From positions 7,730,501 through 7,794,500 of the forward strand of contig NZ_CP108514.1 in NCBI RefSeq assembly GCF_035989305.1: a stretch of DNA of 64,000 bases, read 5' to 3'. A model generated the notes under the pieces. The model was given only the letters and a program-made list of their open reading frames with translations. It made no database searches and was not told the origin of the DNA. The number at the start of each line of letters is the position of its first letter. Position 1 is the stretch's first letter. The DNA is from Streptomyces sp. NBC_01233. GTDB taxonomy: Bacteria > Actinomycetota > Actinomycetes > Streptomycetales > Streptomycetaceae. Below are positions 16,647 through 25,965 of this stretch, piece by piece. Both the position numbers and the translations under genes were made by a program.

Positions 16647-17559
16647 CGCGCAGGTCGATCTCGGCGTAGGGCGCGGCCCGGCGCTCGATCTTCGCGGCCT
16701 GCGCGCCCTGCACGGCTGCGGTCTGCTGCACTTCGACGGCATGGGCCCGCTTCTCGGCCAGCGTGACGAGCGAGTGCTCCCGCGCAGCGGGATCGTCGAA
16801 GCAGACGACAGCCGCGCCGTCGCGCACCTCGAGCGTGCCCCGCGCCCCGCAGGTCGCGCATTCCACGCAAGTGCCGTCGATCACGACCATCGACAGGTGG
16901 CACATTGGGCAAAGCCCCGGCTCGCCGCGGTACTCGACGGCGTCGAACGCGCGGCCGAGCTGATCGGCGACACTGCGGCCAACACGATCGGCCCCCACGA
17001 GCGCGTCCTCGTCGAGTACCACCGAGCGAGGCATCCCGCAGCCGCCGACGAGCAGCTGGTCGGCCACCGCGATGTGCGCCGAGAACGTCATCTGGTGCAT
17101 CAGCGGCAGCGCGAGTGACTTCCACTGCGATGTGTTCGCGCCGCCGACAGCGATGAAGGCGGCGACACGCGGGCGGAACACGCGCTCGTCGTACGGGAAC
17201 CTGACAGCCGGGGTCTCGCCAGCCGCGAGCGTCGCGCGCATCTTCTCGGCGAAGGCCACGTCGGCCGCCGGCCCGGATAGCCGGTCGGCGACGAGCTTGA
17301 GCTTGCCGGGAATCGTCCGCGAGTAGATCGGCGACGCCACGATGAGGCCGTCGCACTCCATCAGCCGGTCCCACAGCCACGGGCCATCGTCGGCCCCGGC
17401 GTCCTGGCCCGGACCGACCGGGCGCATGGGCAGTTCGAGGTCGTCGAGACGCACAAGGGACGCGTCGGCGCCACGTTCGAGCGCCGCGCGGAGGGCGCGC
17501 TTGAGCAGGATCTCCGCGCTGCCGTCCGGGTTGCCAGCGCTCAGGCCGAGGATGGTCAT
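16603..17559 (-). CDS. NADPH-dependent FMN reductase-like flavoprotein with C-terminal zinc knuckle
   Basis: 318 residues from the ATG at 17559. The N-terminal ~190 residues are a flavodoxin-like domain: MTILGLSAGNPDGSAEILLK as phosphate loop, DGLIVASPIYSRTIPGKLKLVADR as flavin-binding segment. A second part has CPMC...CVECATCGARG, five Cys likely to bind Zn or a cluster, unusual for the family. The 3' end may be altered, since the last ~20 residues overlap an ISL3 remnant. Its ATG overlaps the stop of a small upstream ORF. It could supply electrons to the Rieske oxygenase of this island; that is inference. Confidence 0.8.
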   Translation of the reverse strand: MTILGLSAGNPDGSAEILLKRALRAALERGADASLVRLDDLELPMRPVGPGQDAGADDGPWLWDRLMECDGLIVASPIYSRTIPGKLKLVADRLSGPAADVAFAEKMRATLAAGETPAVRFPYDERVFRPRVAAFIAVGGANTSQWKSLALPLMHQMTFSAHIAVADQLLVGGCGMPRSVVLDEDALVGADRVGRSVADQLGRAFDAVEYRGEPGLCPMCHLSMVVIDGTCVECATCGARGTLEVRDGAAVVCFDDPAAREHSLVTLAEKRAHAVEVQQTAAVQGAQAAKIERRAAPYAEIDLRVTPGTARPGRSRRS

Positions 17560-17708
17560 ACGGGGACCTCGCGCGGCTCGTCGTGCCAGCGCAGGCCACC
17601 GCCGCCGACGCGGCTGTGGTCGGCGGCGAGCCCCGTGATCGGATAGGTCGCGGCGCGCATGTCCGCCTCGTAGGCGGCGATCGCGACGGGGGAAGGGAAA
17701 CAATGCAT
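17556..17708 (-). CDS. Small ORF coupled to the flavoprotein
   Basis: 50 residues (MHCFPSPVAIAAYEADMRAA...) whose TGA overlaps the flavoprotein ATG (ATGA). It reads as a plausible small protein with no known domain. Upstream is an AT-richer stretch with the palindrome TACATGTA (17709-17716) and TATACT, a possible promoter. May be the 3' remnant of a longer gene. Confidence 0.5.
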   Translation of the reverse strand: MHCFPSPVAIAAYEADMRAATYPITGLAADHSRVGGGGLRWHDEPREVPV

Positions 17709-17764
17709 ACATGTAGAGTATAGGAACGAGAAGTCGCCTGTTGGACTTCTGTCAACTCGGGTCT

Positions 17765-17905
17765 TCGAATTTAGCCACGATCTTTCGCGACGGTCCGCCG
17801 ACGGAGTCGGTGGACCGTTTCGCGTTCTGTGCTTGATGGCCGACAGGCCGAGGGCGATCTGGACGATCTCCAGCCAGATCTGGTTCTGCGCGGTGTCGTG
17901 CAAGG
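17765..17905 (-). pseudogene. IS1380-type transposase C-terminal remnant
   Basis: Frame reads LHDTAQNQIWLEIVQIALGLSA, the conserved tail motif of IS1380-family transposases (AQNxIWLEIV), then loses similarity. No catalytic part is present. Confidence 0.5.
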
Positions 17906-17939
17906 GCCTTGACCCCGGATTTTGAGTACGCCCATGCGG

Positions 17940-18243
17940 CTTGGGCCAGGGTAGTTGCTGCTGGTTGGACGTCGTTCTCGTAGACAGTCGGGGACAGCTG
18001 GGCGAGGCGGGAGTGCCGGCGGCGGGTGTTGTGTCGGGTCAGCCAGCGGAAGGCGTCTCGCCTGGCCTCACGTTCGCTCGAACAGGCTTTCCGGCCCTTG
18101 AGCGTCTCCCTTTCGAAGGCGGCGTTGAAGCTTTCTGCGGCGGCGTTGTCCGCGCTGGACCCGATCTCCCGCATGCTCTGCCGAACCGCTGCTGACCTGC
18201 AGATTTCAGCGAAGGCCCCGCTCGTGTATTGCTCGGACTCAAT
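17940..18243 (-). pseudogene. IS3-type orfB remnant, 3' part (split by IS30)
   Basis: Reads EQYTSGAFAEICRSAAVRQSMREIGSSADNAAAESFNAAFERE then RRDAFRWLTRHNTRRRHSRLAQLSPTVYE, the C-terminal third of an IS3 transposase with the catalytic Glu. Its 5' part continues at 19676 beyond the inserted IS30, and the frame is also shifted at the junction, so it was already decayed. Confidence 0.85.
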
Positions 18244-19675
18244 CGGTCGTCGCAACACCGGCTTCTTGGGTCAAGAGTAGGCGTTCGTTGAGGGCTTCGG
18301 CGGGTGTCTTCCATCCGAGGGTTTTGCGGGGGCGGCTGTTGAGGGCGAGTGCAACGGCCTCGAGGTCGTCTGCTTGCCATCGGGACAGGTCCGTGCCTTC
18401 GGAGAGTACTGCCGCAGCAGCCCGTTCGTGTTCTCGTTCGTGCCTCGTTGCCATGGGCTGTGCGGGTCCGCGAAGTAGATCTCGAGGCCGGTGTCGACGC
18501 GGAGACGGGCATGCTGTGCCAGCTCCTTGCTGCGGTCCCAAGTCAACGAGCGACGGAGCTGCTCGGGCAAACGTGGTGATCGTCGCGGTGATCGCGTCTC
18601 TGACGGCCTCGGCGCCCAGACCGGCCAGTGCCGGTCCGTTCTTCACTCTTGGCTCGGTGCCGAAGCCCTCCATCCGGGGCAGGTGCAGCAGCATGGTGAA
18701 CCGGGTCGTGCGCTCGACCAGCGTGCGGATCGCGGACTTTCCGGTGCCGATGATGAGATCGCCTTCCCAGTGTCCCGGCACCGCCCGGTCCTCCGCCTCG
18801 GCCGGCCTTTGGCTGATCATCACCTCAGGTGTGACATGCCCGTTCACCCGTCGTCGGGCGCGGGCGCGGGGAACCCGCAGTGCACGTCCGGTCCGCAGAC
18901 AGCCGACCAGCTCGCGCTTGAGGGCTCCGCGTCCTTGGACGTAAAGCGCCTGGTAGATCGCTTCGTGCGAGATGCGCATGGAGCCATCATCGGGGAAGTC
19001 GGTCTTGAGCCTGCCCGCGATCGGCTCCGGACTCCATGCCGTCGCCCACCGGCGGTCCTGACGGTGGGGCTTGTTCCTTCCCTTCCACCGCGGCGTGCTC
19101 GGCCCGGCGACCCGGGTTCCGTCCGGACGCCGGACATCCCAGGCGAGCCGTACTTGCACGTACTCGCGGAGCCGGTCATTCCCGAGCAGCTTGGCCGCCT
19201 TGGGACGTTGCGCCATCAGTTCGGCCTTCCACTGCGCGACAGAGGCGCGATACTCGAGGCTGCCGCCGCGGGTGGCCGCAACTGCGGCGGAGTTCCCGGG
19301 AGACGGTCGAGGGATGGCGGCCGAGCCGTCGGGCGATCTCCCTCACCCCGGCACCCTGAGCCCTCGGCAGGGCGATGTCCTCGCGCTCTTCAAATGACAG
19401 GAAGCGACCCGAGACAGGAACACGCAGGAATGTCGGCATCCCGCCACGGTCCCGGAACCAGCGGCTGCCGGCCGCCGGTGACGCGCCGACCGCGACCGCG
19501 GCTTCCTCGCTGGTCAGCCCCTTGCCGATCTCATGCCAGGACGACCGTTCCGTGTCCCGCCGCAGTGACGGCTTGCCCGGCGCCTTCATTGGCGACCTGC
19601 CGGTCAGCTCCGTCATCCAGCCCGCTGGCCTACCCATCAACACCTCCATGAACGAGGTGTTGCGACGATCAGTTG
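18244..19675 (-). mobile_element. IS30-family element, decayed, inserted in IS3 remnant
   Basis: Ends share GTCGTCGCAACACC-type inverted repeats (left 18246 onward, right ending near 19668), flanked by AAT at 18241-18243 and 19676-19678. The minus-strand transposase has its N-terminal HTH region in one frame (19176-19682; RFLSFEEREDIALPRAQG, GRHPSTVSRELRR) and the catalytic region in others ([61 protein letters not shown]), so at least three frameshifts inactivate it. Confidence 0.85.
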
Positions 19676-19855
19676 AATCCACCTTGCGACCCGTGATCCG
19701 TGTGCATGATCGATCCGGCCAGGCTCCCGCGGGTCCGCTCGGCTGCCACGAGTGCGTTGATGACGAGCCCGGTGCGCATGTGACCTGCGATCGTCCATCC
19801 GGCCAGCCGGCGTGAGGCGAGGTCGATGAGGGTCGCGAGATAGAGCGGATCGCCG
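19676..19855 (-). pseudogene. IS3-type orfB remnant, 5' part (split by IS30)
   Basis: Reads YLATLIDLASRRLAGWTIAGHM...SIMHTDHGSQ, the segment containing the second catalytic Asp of the IS3 core, directly before the IS30 right end. Together with 17940-18243 it forms one broken transposase gene. It ends against the 3' end of the SDR gene. Confidence 0.8.
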
Positions 19856-19885
19856 GGCATCGGCAGCACGGGCTGCGGGCCGGGA

Positions 19886-20653
19886 TCAGGCGTTGAGCCC
19901 GGCGTCAATGAGGTTGATGGTTCCCGTGATGTAGCTCGCCTCAGAACTGAGCAGCCAGGTCACCATATTCGCTACCTCATCGGCGGTGCCAGACCGTTTC
20001 AGCGGGGTGTCCTGGGCCATCTGCGATATCAGCTCTTCAGGATGACTGGGGGCATCCTGCTCGGCGATAGCTCTGAGCATCCGCGTGTCGATGAGTCCGG
20101 GTGCGACGGCGTTCACCCTGATCCCGAATTCCGCCCCATCCAAGGCAGCGCAACGGGTCAGGCCCACAACGGCGTGCTTCGATGCGACGTACGGGCTGAA
20201 CCTCCGGCTGCCACGTATCCCGGCCATCGAGGCGGTGTTGACGATCGCTCCGCCGCCGCCCTGGCTGCGGAAGGCACGCATGACTTCACGGAGACCGAGG
20301 AAGACGCCGCGCACGTTGACCGACATCACTCGATCAAAGTCAGTGGTGTCGAGATCGATGATCGAGGTTCTGGGGCCCTCGATCCCTGCGTTGTTAAAGA
20401 ACAGGTCCACCCGTCCGTAGTCAGCGACAGTCCTTCGAACGTAATCCGCCACAGCCGCCTCATCGCGGACGTCGGCCACGATCGCGGTGGCCGTGCCCAG
20501 GGTGGTGACCGTCTTCTCTAGCTGTGCCTCGTCGCGGTCGACCAGGACCACGTGCGCTCCGTCCGTGGCGAGGCGGGTGGCGACCGCCTTACCGATACCC
20601 GCAGCGCCGCCGGTGACGATGGCCACTTGATCTGCGAACCGGCCTTCACTCAT
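19886..20653 (-). CDS. Short-chain dehydrogenase/reductase (SDR) 1
   Basis: 255 residues from the ATG at 20653, which has GGAGG eight bases upstream. Classical SDR: cofactor loop TGGAAGIGKAVA, NNAGIEG, catalytic Ser in NTASMAG, YVASKH with the Tyr/Lys pair, and PGLIDTRM. The Asp in VLVDRDEA favours NAD(H). It is the last gene of a minus-strand set (Rieske oxygenase, SDR2, SDR1), so it probably oxidises a hydroxylated or dihydrodiol product of that pathway. Confidence 0.92.
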   Translation of the reverse strand: MSEGRFADQVAIVTGGAAGIGKAVATRLATDGAHVVLVDRDEAQLEKTVTTLGTATAIVADVRDEAAVADYVRRTVADYGRVDLFFNNAGIEGPRTSIIDLDTTDFDRVMSVNVRGVFLGLREVMRAFRSQGGGGAIVNTASMAGIRGSRRFSPYVASKHAVVGLTRCAALDGAEFGIRVNAVAPGLIDTRMLRAIAEQDAPSHPEELISQMAQDTPLKRSGTADEVANMVTWLLSSEASYITGTINLIDAGLNA

Positions 20654-20743
20654 TTTTGTACCTCCATGTGCGTCGTGCTGCGTGCTGCGTGCTGCCGATC
20701 CAGTCCCCGTATTCGGATCTCTCATCGAACGCAGTCTCTTTAG

Positions 20744-21586
20744 CTAAGGCGCTATTCGCGGCAGCCGACCCAAGAGGACGTCATCCGTACGCCGCCTTAT
20801 CTGCTCGTCCCATTCGTGGTCGGTCAGGACGTAGAACGCCTTCTCCCTGATGGCCCAGACGGCGATGTCGGCGACCTCATCGGGCGGCATTCCCTCGGCC
20901 AGGATGCCGTGCATACGGTCCCGAAGCATGCGGCCCTTCCCCGTCGCGGCCAGGTCGACGCCGGCCCGCAGCTCGTCGGGGCGGTTCCGGCTGCCATGGA
21001 AGAGATTCGTCGCGATTGTGCCGGGGATGAGGACGGTAATCCCTACCTGGGCCTCCATCGCCTTCAGGTCGCCATACACCGTCTCTGACAGTGCCAGCAC
21101 GGCCTGCTTGGTCACGCCGTAGATGTTCGGCGAACGGACGAGTGACAACATGGAAGCGGTGTTGACCATGTGGGCCTCCTCCTGCTGTTGGAGCAGGATT
21201 GGCAGGAAGGTCTGCACCCCGTGAAGCACGCCGTAGAAGTTGACGCCGAGCGTCCACTGCCAGTCCTTCTCGGTGGCCGCCCAGACCGGCCCGTCCAGGT
21301 ACCCCTCCACGCCAGCGTTGTTGCACACCACGTGCACCTTGCCGTAGGCCGCCAGGGCAGCGTCAGCGAGCCGCAGCATCGAATCCCGGCTCGACACGTC
21401 GGTCACGACGCCGATGACGTCGTGATCCTTCTCGCGCAGCTCGGCGACCGCCGAATGCAGGGCAGCCTCCTCGACATCGGCGAGAACGACCTTCATCCCT
21501 TCGCCTGCGAACCGCTCGGCGAAAGCGCGTCCGATGCCGCTACCGGCGCCGGTCACCACGGCCACCTTTCCGGTGAACGTCTGCAT
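20744..21586 (-). CDS. Short-chain dehydrogenase/reductase (SDR) 2
   Basis: 280 residues with TGAGSGIGRAFA as cofactor loop, Asp in VLADVEEA (NAD preference), NNAGVEGYLDGPVW, catalytic Ser in NTASMLSLV and YGVTK. The longer C-terminus (HEWDEQIRRRTDDVLLGRLP) is typical of SDRs acting on bulky or cyclic alcohols. It lies 90 bp before SDR1 and 215 bp after the Rieske gene on the same strand. Confidence 0.92.
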   Translation of the reverse strand: MQTFTGKVAVVTGAGSGIGRAFAERFAGEGMKVVLADVEEAALHSAVAELREKDHDVIGVVTDVSSRDSMLRLADAALAAYGKVHVVCNNAGVEGYLDGPVWAATEKDWQWTLGVNFYGVLHGVQTFLPILLQQQEEAHMVNTASMLSLVRSPNIYGVTKQAVLALSETVYGDLKAMEAQVGITVLIPGTIATNLFHGSRNRPDELRAGVDLAATGKGRMLRDRMHGILAEGMPPDEVADIAVWAIREKAFYVLTDHEWDEQIRRRTDDVLLGRLPRIAP

Positions 21587-21801
21587 GATTTTTCCTCAAT
21601 TTCCTATCGTTCGGCGGTACTACGATCCGCCCAGCGCTATGGTGGGTCCGGTAGACCGACCAGGTACTTCGGTTCCCCCGGGCGCCTCGCCCCATGGGGT
21701 TGACGTTCCGTCTCGTGCAGGATCCGGCCTGTGTGAAGGTGCGGCTCGATTGGTCCGAGGCCCTGCCCGCTACGGCGCCTCCGTGCGCGAGTCCGCTGCC
21801 T

Positions 21802-23070
21802 TTATGGCCGACCGCCCGTCAGCTCGACGTGACCTGGCACGAGGTCCTTCCAGTCGCTGTTCGCATGTACGACACCTGAGGCTCCTGAAATCTTCTCGGT
21901 CGAGACGTATCGGTCCAGGCCGATCGGGGCACCGCCCGCGGCAACCGTGCGGGCCGCCTTGATCAGCAGCCGACGCATCCGCAGTACCGCCGCGTCGGCG
22001 GGCACGACGTGCTCGGTCGACCGGTCGTACATCGGGCCCATCGAGGTAGTCACGACCGCGTCTTGTGTGATCAGGCCCTGGTAGCCGGAGAAGCTCCGGC
22101 CCTCGGCCATCGCTGCGCGGTCCTGCCCCGGAGCGATGAAAAAGCCGTCCGGGTCAAGGATGTTCTGGTCCAAACCGAGCCAACGGAGGAAACTCCGCTC
22201 GGTCTCCTCGTCCAAGGGCACGCCGTCGTCAACGGCGTACTGCACTGTGTGGTAGTCGTCGATAGGCACCCAGATGAGCATGCTGGTCCCCGGCGGGATG
22301 GAGACCGTGAACGGCAGTATGAACGCCGTGACGCGGACGTATCGCTCGTCACCGGCAGTTTCGGCCTGGCGGATCGCGGCGTAGTGGAACCCAAAGTCGG
22401 TGTCCCTGACCTCGAGGGCCGGCGCGTCGTCGGCAGTAGGAAACTTGTCCTGGATAATCCTGACGCTCGCGTAGTCGCCATCCTTGGCTTCCTGCACCTC
22501 GCTCTGGTGCAGGATCCCCACGTGTGAGGAGTCGACGACGCCTTCGAGTCCCTGCAACCAGTTGTGCCGATACCCCACTCGGATCGGCGGCCTTCGGGGC
22601 TCACCCTCCGGCCGCTCCACCATGCACGAATAGCGGGGCAACTCCGGCTGCTTGTCAGGGGGGCCGAGATAGACCCAGATCAGGCCGCCCACCTCGCGCA
22701 CCGGGTAGGCGGGCGCCCGCCACCTCTCCCTGAACCGAGGGTCTGGCTGATTGGGCGTCTCCATGATCGTGCCGTCCGCCCCGAACTTCCATCCGTGGTA
22801 CAGACATCGGATCCCGCATCCCTCGACCCGGCCCAGCGCCAGCGAGGCGCCTCGGTGCATGCAGAGCTCATCGAGCACCCCGACCGCGCCGCTCGTGTCG
22901 CGGAAGACGACAAAGTCTTCGCCGAAAAGCCGCGCCCGGACGGGCGGGCCGTCCGGTTCGGGAACGTCCACGGACCGCGTGATCGGAGTCCAGTACCGGC
23001 GCAGAAGAGCGCCCATCGGAGTCCCTGGGCCCACCCGGCAAAGATACTCATTGTCCTTGTGGCTCAGCAT
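21802..23070 (-). CDS. Rieske non-haem iron oxygenase, alpha subunit (phthalate dioxygenase type)
   Basis: 422 residues. Rieske [2Fe-2S] ligands are CMHRG and, 19 residues on, CLYHGW. The mononuclear iron facial triad is indicated by the D-x2-H-x4-H pattern VVDSSHVGILHQ. Beginning YWTPITRS, MLSHKDNEYLCRVGPGTPMG and length match the phthalate 4,5-dioxygenase-like subfamily, which hydroxylates or demethylates aromatic compounds and needs a separate reductase. None is adjacent, though a flavoprotein lies 4 kb away. First gene of the minus-strand set with both SDRs. Confidence 0.93.
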   Translation of the reverse strand: MLSHKDNEYLCRVGPGTPMGALLRRYWTPITRSVDVPEPDGPPVRARLFGEDFVVFRDTSGAVGVLDELCMHRGASLALGRVEGCGIRCLYHGWKFGADGTIMETPNQPDPRFRERWRAPAYPVREVGGLIWVYLGPPDKQPELPRYSCMVERPEGEPRRPPIRVGYRHNWLQGLEGVVDSSHVGILHQSEVQEAKDGDYASVRIIQDKFPTADDAPALEVRDTDFGFHYAAIRQAETAGDERYVRVTAFILPFTVSIPPGTSMLIWVPIDDYHTVQYAVDDGVPLDEETERSFLRWLGLDQNILDPDGFFIAPGQDRAAMAEGRSFSGYQGLITQDAVVTTSMGPMYDRSTEHVVPADAAVLRMRRLLIKAARTVAAGGAPIGLDRYVSTEKISGASGVVHANSDWKDLVPGHVELTGGRP

Positions 23071-23781
23071 CGGTCACCTCCACGTCGGTGATGCGTCGTC
23101 TGTCGGATTTTTCTTCGCAGCGAAGACACGTTCATCGGGAACGCAGGCCGCCGTCTGGCAGAGCTCTCGGCCTTCGGTCCAGGAATTGAGCAGGTAGAGC
23201 CCACGGTTGACCAGGCCTGAACGTGGCCGGTAGTGCATGCGGCAAAGGCACTCGGTATGACGCTTCTCGATCCGGCCTGCGCAGCCGGGATGGTGGCGCT
23301 GTCATACCGGGGGAGGAGATTGAGGGGGGTCGAACCTCAGACGCAAGGTTCCGACGCTGTCCTACCGTTAGCTCCAAGGCTGCCGTGATGCGCCGGTAGC
23401 CGACAACCGTAGCCCCTACCTGGGTTACTCGTGGTCATACCTGCATCAGGGAGTTCAGCACCTAGATATGACCCTTCCAGCCCTGCTCAGCTCCTTGGAC
23501 TGAGTCCGTGGGTGTCGATTGACAGGCTCGCACCCCGCTGCTTTGCTTCACGGCAGCGGATCACCGGCTCCGGCAAGTGTCCTTCTGTCCGGTAGGTCCC
23601 GGGCACGCCGTTTGTGGCATGGAGTCTTGTCCGACTGCGTCATGATGTCGCCGGCGAGTTGCCGAAGTCACATGTGGCGCTCCGAAACGACGTGCCGCCG
23701 CCCTCTCTGTCAGTCTTGGGTGAGACATCCCGCTTTGTCGGGTTAGCGGAAGATTTCAAGTCAAGTAAGACGGTTGTGTCG
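23071..23781. other. Long non-coding gap between Rieske gene and IS3 remnant
   Basis: No supported gene in about 710 bp; open frames here are short and compositionally biased. It should contain the promoter of the Rieske/SDR genes near its left edge (the ATG at 23070 is preceded by CACCTCCAC read on the other strand, i.e. GTGGAGGTG). A tRNA T-loop-like GGTTCGACCCC occurs on the minus strand near 23327-23338 but does not fold. Confidence 0.5.
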
Positions 23782-24330
23782 CTATGGGGTTTGTAGTGCG
23801 GGTTCCCGGCGCTTGGCTGGGTCGTTGATCCACGCTCGCTGGGGGATCTGGGGTGGTCTGGGGCGGTGGCCGAAGCGTTCGGGGTGTCGGGCGTATGCCT
23901 CGGTGAGGGTGGTGGCTCGCTGGTCACGGACCTCGTCGGCGGTGCCGAAGTGGACGCTGGCCGGGGTGTGGTAGCCGATGCCGGAATGCCGGTGCTCGTG
24001 GTTGTAGTACGAGGTGAACGCGTCGAACCATTCGAGGGGGTGGGTCAGCGAATCGAACCGCTCGGGGTAGTCGGGTACGTGCTTGGTGGTCTTGAACTGG
24101 GCCTCCGAGTAGGGGTTGTCGTTGGAGACCTTGGGCCGTGAGTGACTTCTGGTGACCCCGAGGTCGATCAGTAGCTGGGAGACTTTCTTGCTGGTCATCG
24201 AGGTGCCGCGGTCGGCGTGCACGGTCTCGGGCATCAGGCCGTTGCGCTCGATGGTCTCGCGGATCAACTCCTCGGCCCGTTCGGCGGATTCGGCCTTCTC
24301 GACGGTGTGGCCGACGACGTCGCGCACGGA
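23782..24330 (-). pseudogene. IS3-like transposase, C-terminal remnant
   Basis: Reads [55 protein letters not shown] and YNHEHRHSGIGYHTPASVHFG: the second Asp and the Glu of the DDE core plus the tail of an IS3-type transposase. The N-terminal third and the first Asp are missing, replaced by unrelated sequence before 24330, so it is inactive. Confidence 0.85.
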
Positions 24331-24531
24331 GGATCTACCCGGCGGCAGCGACGTCTGCCAAAAGCCCATGAGCGGCCTTACCGGGGCGCGTCCATGAGTT
24401 CCTCAGGCGAGGGTCCGACGGGCGGCGTAACTCAGAGCGAATGTCCCATAAGGCAAATTTATAGCGATTTTTACCCGCCAGGACTGAGAGGTCACGATCC
24501 TGTCCAGCGCCGCACAAGAGGGGGTCTTCCA

Positions 24532-25746
24532 ATGAGCACCGAGGCTTACGTATACGACGCGATCCGCACGCCGCGCGGACGCGGCAAGGCCAATGGCTCC
24601 CTGCACGGCACCAAGCCGATCGACCTGGTCGTCGGCCTCATCCACGCCCTGCGCGAGCGCAACCCCGGCCTGGACCCGGCGGCCATCGACGACATCGTGC
24701 TCGGCGTCGCCGGCCCGGTCGGCGATCAGGGATCCGACATCGCGCGGATCGCGGCCATCGCGGCCGGGCTCCCGGACACCGTGGCCGGCGTACAGGAGAA
24801 CCGCTTCTGCGCCTCCGGCCTGGAGGCCGTCAACTTGGCCGCGGCCAAGGTCCGCTCCGGCTGGGAGGACCTGGTCCTCGCGGGCGGCGTGGAATCCATG
24901 TCCCGCGTTCACATGGGCTCTGACGGCGGCGCCTGGTTCGCCGACCCGATGACCAACTGGGTCGCCGGCTTCGTCCCACAGGGCATCGGCGCCGACCTGA
25001 TCGCCACGATCGAGGGATTCTCCCGACGGGACGTGGACGAGTACGCGGCCCTGTCCCAGGAGCGAGCCGCGGCGGCAATCAAGGACGGGCGTTTCGCCAA
25101 GTCCGTGGTCCCGGTCACCGACCGCAACGGCCTGGTCGTCCTCGACCACGACGAGTTCGTCCGCCCCGATACCACCGCCGACATCCTAGCCAGGCTGAAG
25201 CCGTCCTTCGCGGACATCGGCGAGCTCGGCGGCTTCGATGCCGTCGCCCTGCAGAAGTATCACTGGGTCGAGAAGATCGACCACGTCCACCACGCGGGCA
25301 ACTCCTCCGGCATCGTCGACGGCGCCTCCCTCGTCGCGATCGGCTCCCGCGAGGCGGGCGAACGCAACGGACTGACCCCGCGCGCCCGGATCGTTTCGGC
25401 CGCAGTTTCCGGCTCCGATTCCACCATCATGCTCACCGGCCCCGCCCCGGCCACCCGCAAGGCCCTCGCCAAGGCCGGGCTGACCATCGACGACATCGAC
25501 CTGATCGAGATCAACGAGGCCTTCGCCGGCGTCGTGCTCCGCTTCGCCAAGGACATGGGCGTCCCCCTCGACAAGGTCAACGTCAACGGCGGGGCCATCG
25601 CACTGGGCCACCCGATCGGCGCCACCGGCGCGATGATCCTCGGCACGATCGTCGACGAGCTGGAGCGCCAGGACAGGCGCTACGGGCTCGTCACCCTCTG
25701 CGTCGGCGGCGGCATGGGCATCGCGACCGTCGTCGAACGCATCTGA
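24532..25746 (+). CDS. Acetyl-CoA C-acyltransferase (thiolase)
   Basis: 404 residues. Active-site residues of degradative thiolases are present: nucleophilic Cys in [12 protein letters not shown], His in [16 protein letters not shown], the second Cys in TLCVGGGMG and the INEAFA loop. It cleaves 3-ketoacyl-CoA to acyl-CoA and acetyl-CoA. The ATG at 24532 has GAGGGGG upstream, and an AT-rich tract (near 24455-24472) may hold its promoter. Divergent from the Rieske/SDR set and enclosed by IS remnants, so it is likely part of the same imported degradative set. No hydratase or dehydrogenase for a full beta-oxidation cycle is present. Confidence 0.94.
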   Translation: MSTEAYVYDAIRTPRGRGKANGSLHGTKPIDLVVGLIHALRERNPGLDPAAIDDIVLGVAGPVGDQGSDIARIAAIAAGLPDTVAGVQENRFCASGLEAVNLAAAKVRSGWEDLVLAGGVESMSRVHMGSDGGAWFADPMTNWVAGFVPQGIGADLIATIEGFSRRDVDEYAALSQERAAAAIKDGRFAKSVVPVTDRNGLVVLDHDEFVRPDTTADILARLKPSFADIGELGGFDAVALQKYHWVEKIDHVHHAGNSSGIVDGASLVAIGSREAGERNGLTPRARIVSAAVSGSDSTIMLTGPAPATRKALAKAGLTIDDIDLIEINEAFAGVVLRFAKDMGVPLDKVNVNGGAIALGHPIGATGAMILGTIVDELERQDRRYGLVTLCVGGGMGIATVVERI

Positions 25747-25799
25747 TCCGTCCTGATCCCACCCCTGACACGGAGGTGGCGAACGCGAGTGAGACCCGT

Positions 25800-25945
25800 A
25801 CCACTGAGTTGTAGGCATGGTGTCGTCGATGTGAGGCCGGTCGCGGTGAGGCGTCCGTTGATGATGTCGCTGCGGTACTGGATCTGGCTGAGGCCGTGTC
25901 GTGATCGGCGGATGAGTTGGTCGGGGTCAGCGTAGGCTCGGGCCT
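25800..25945 (-). pseudogene. IS630-type transposase 3' remnant (A)
   Basis: Translation ADPDQLIRRSRHGLSQIQYRSDIINGRLTATGLT parallels the tail of the IS630 remnant at 30890-31144. Only the last ~45 codons remain, ending against the ISAzo13-like element. Confidence 0.7.
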
Positions 25946-25965
25946 TGACCCAAGGTCAGGTAGTT

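Noticed and set aside
21694..21879. Small + strand ORF between the SDR2 and Rieske genes
   Set aside because: Overlaps the 3' end of the Rieske gene, has no ribosome site and no recognisable similarity.
23132..23377. Small minus-strand ORF upstream of the Rieske gene
   Set aside because: Pro/Arg-rich, no start signal, no motif; left as non-coding.
23300..23400. tRNA-like sequence on the minus strand (AGCTAACGGTAGGACAGC, GGTTCGACCCC)
   Set aside because: D-arm and T-loop phrases are there, but no anticodon stem or acceptor stem pairs, and the T stem needs an 8-nt loop. At most a decayed tRNA; not reported as a gene.
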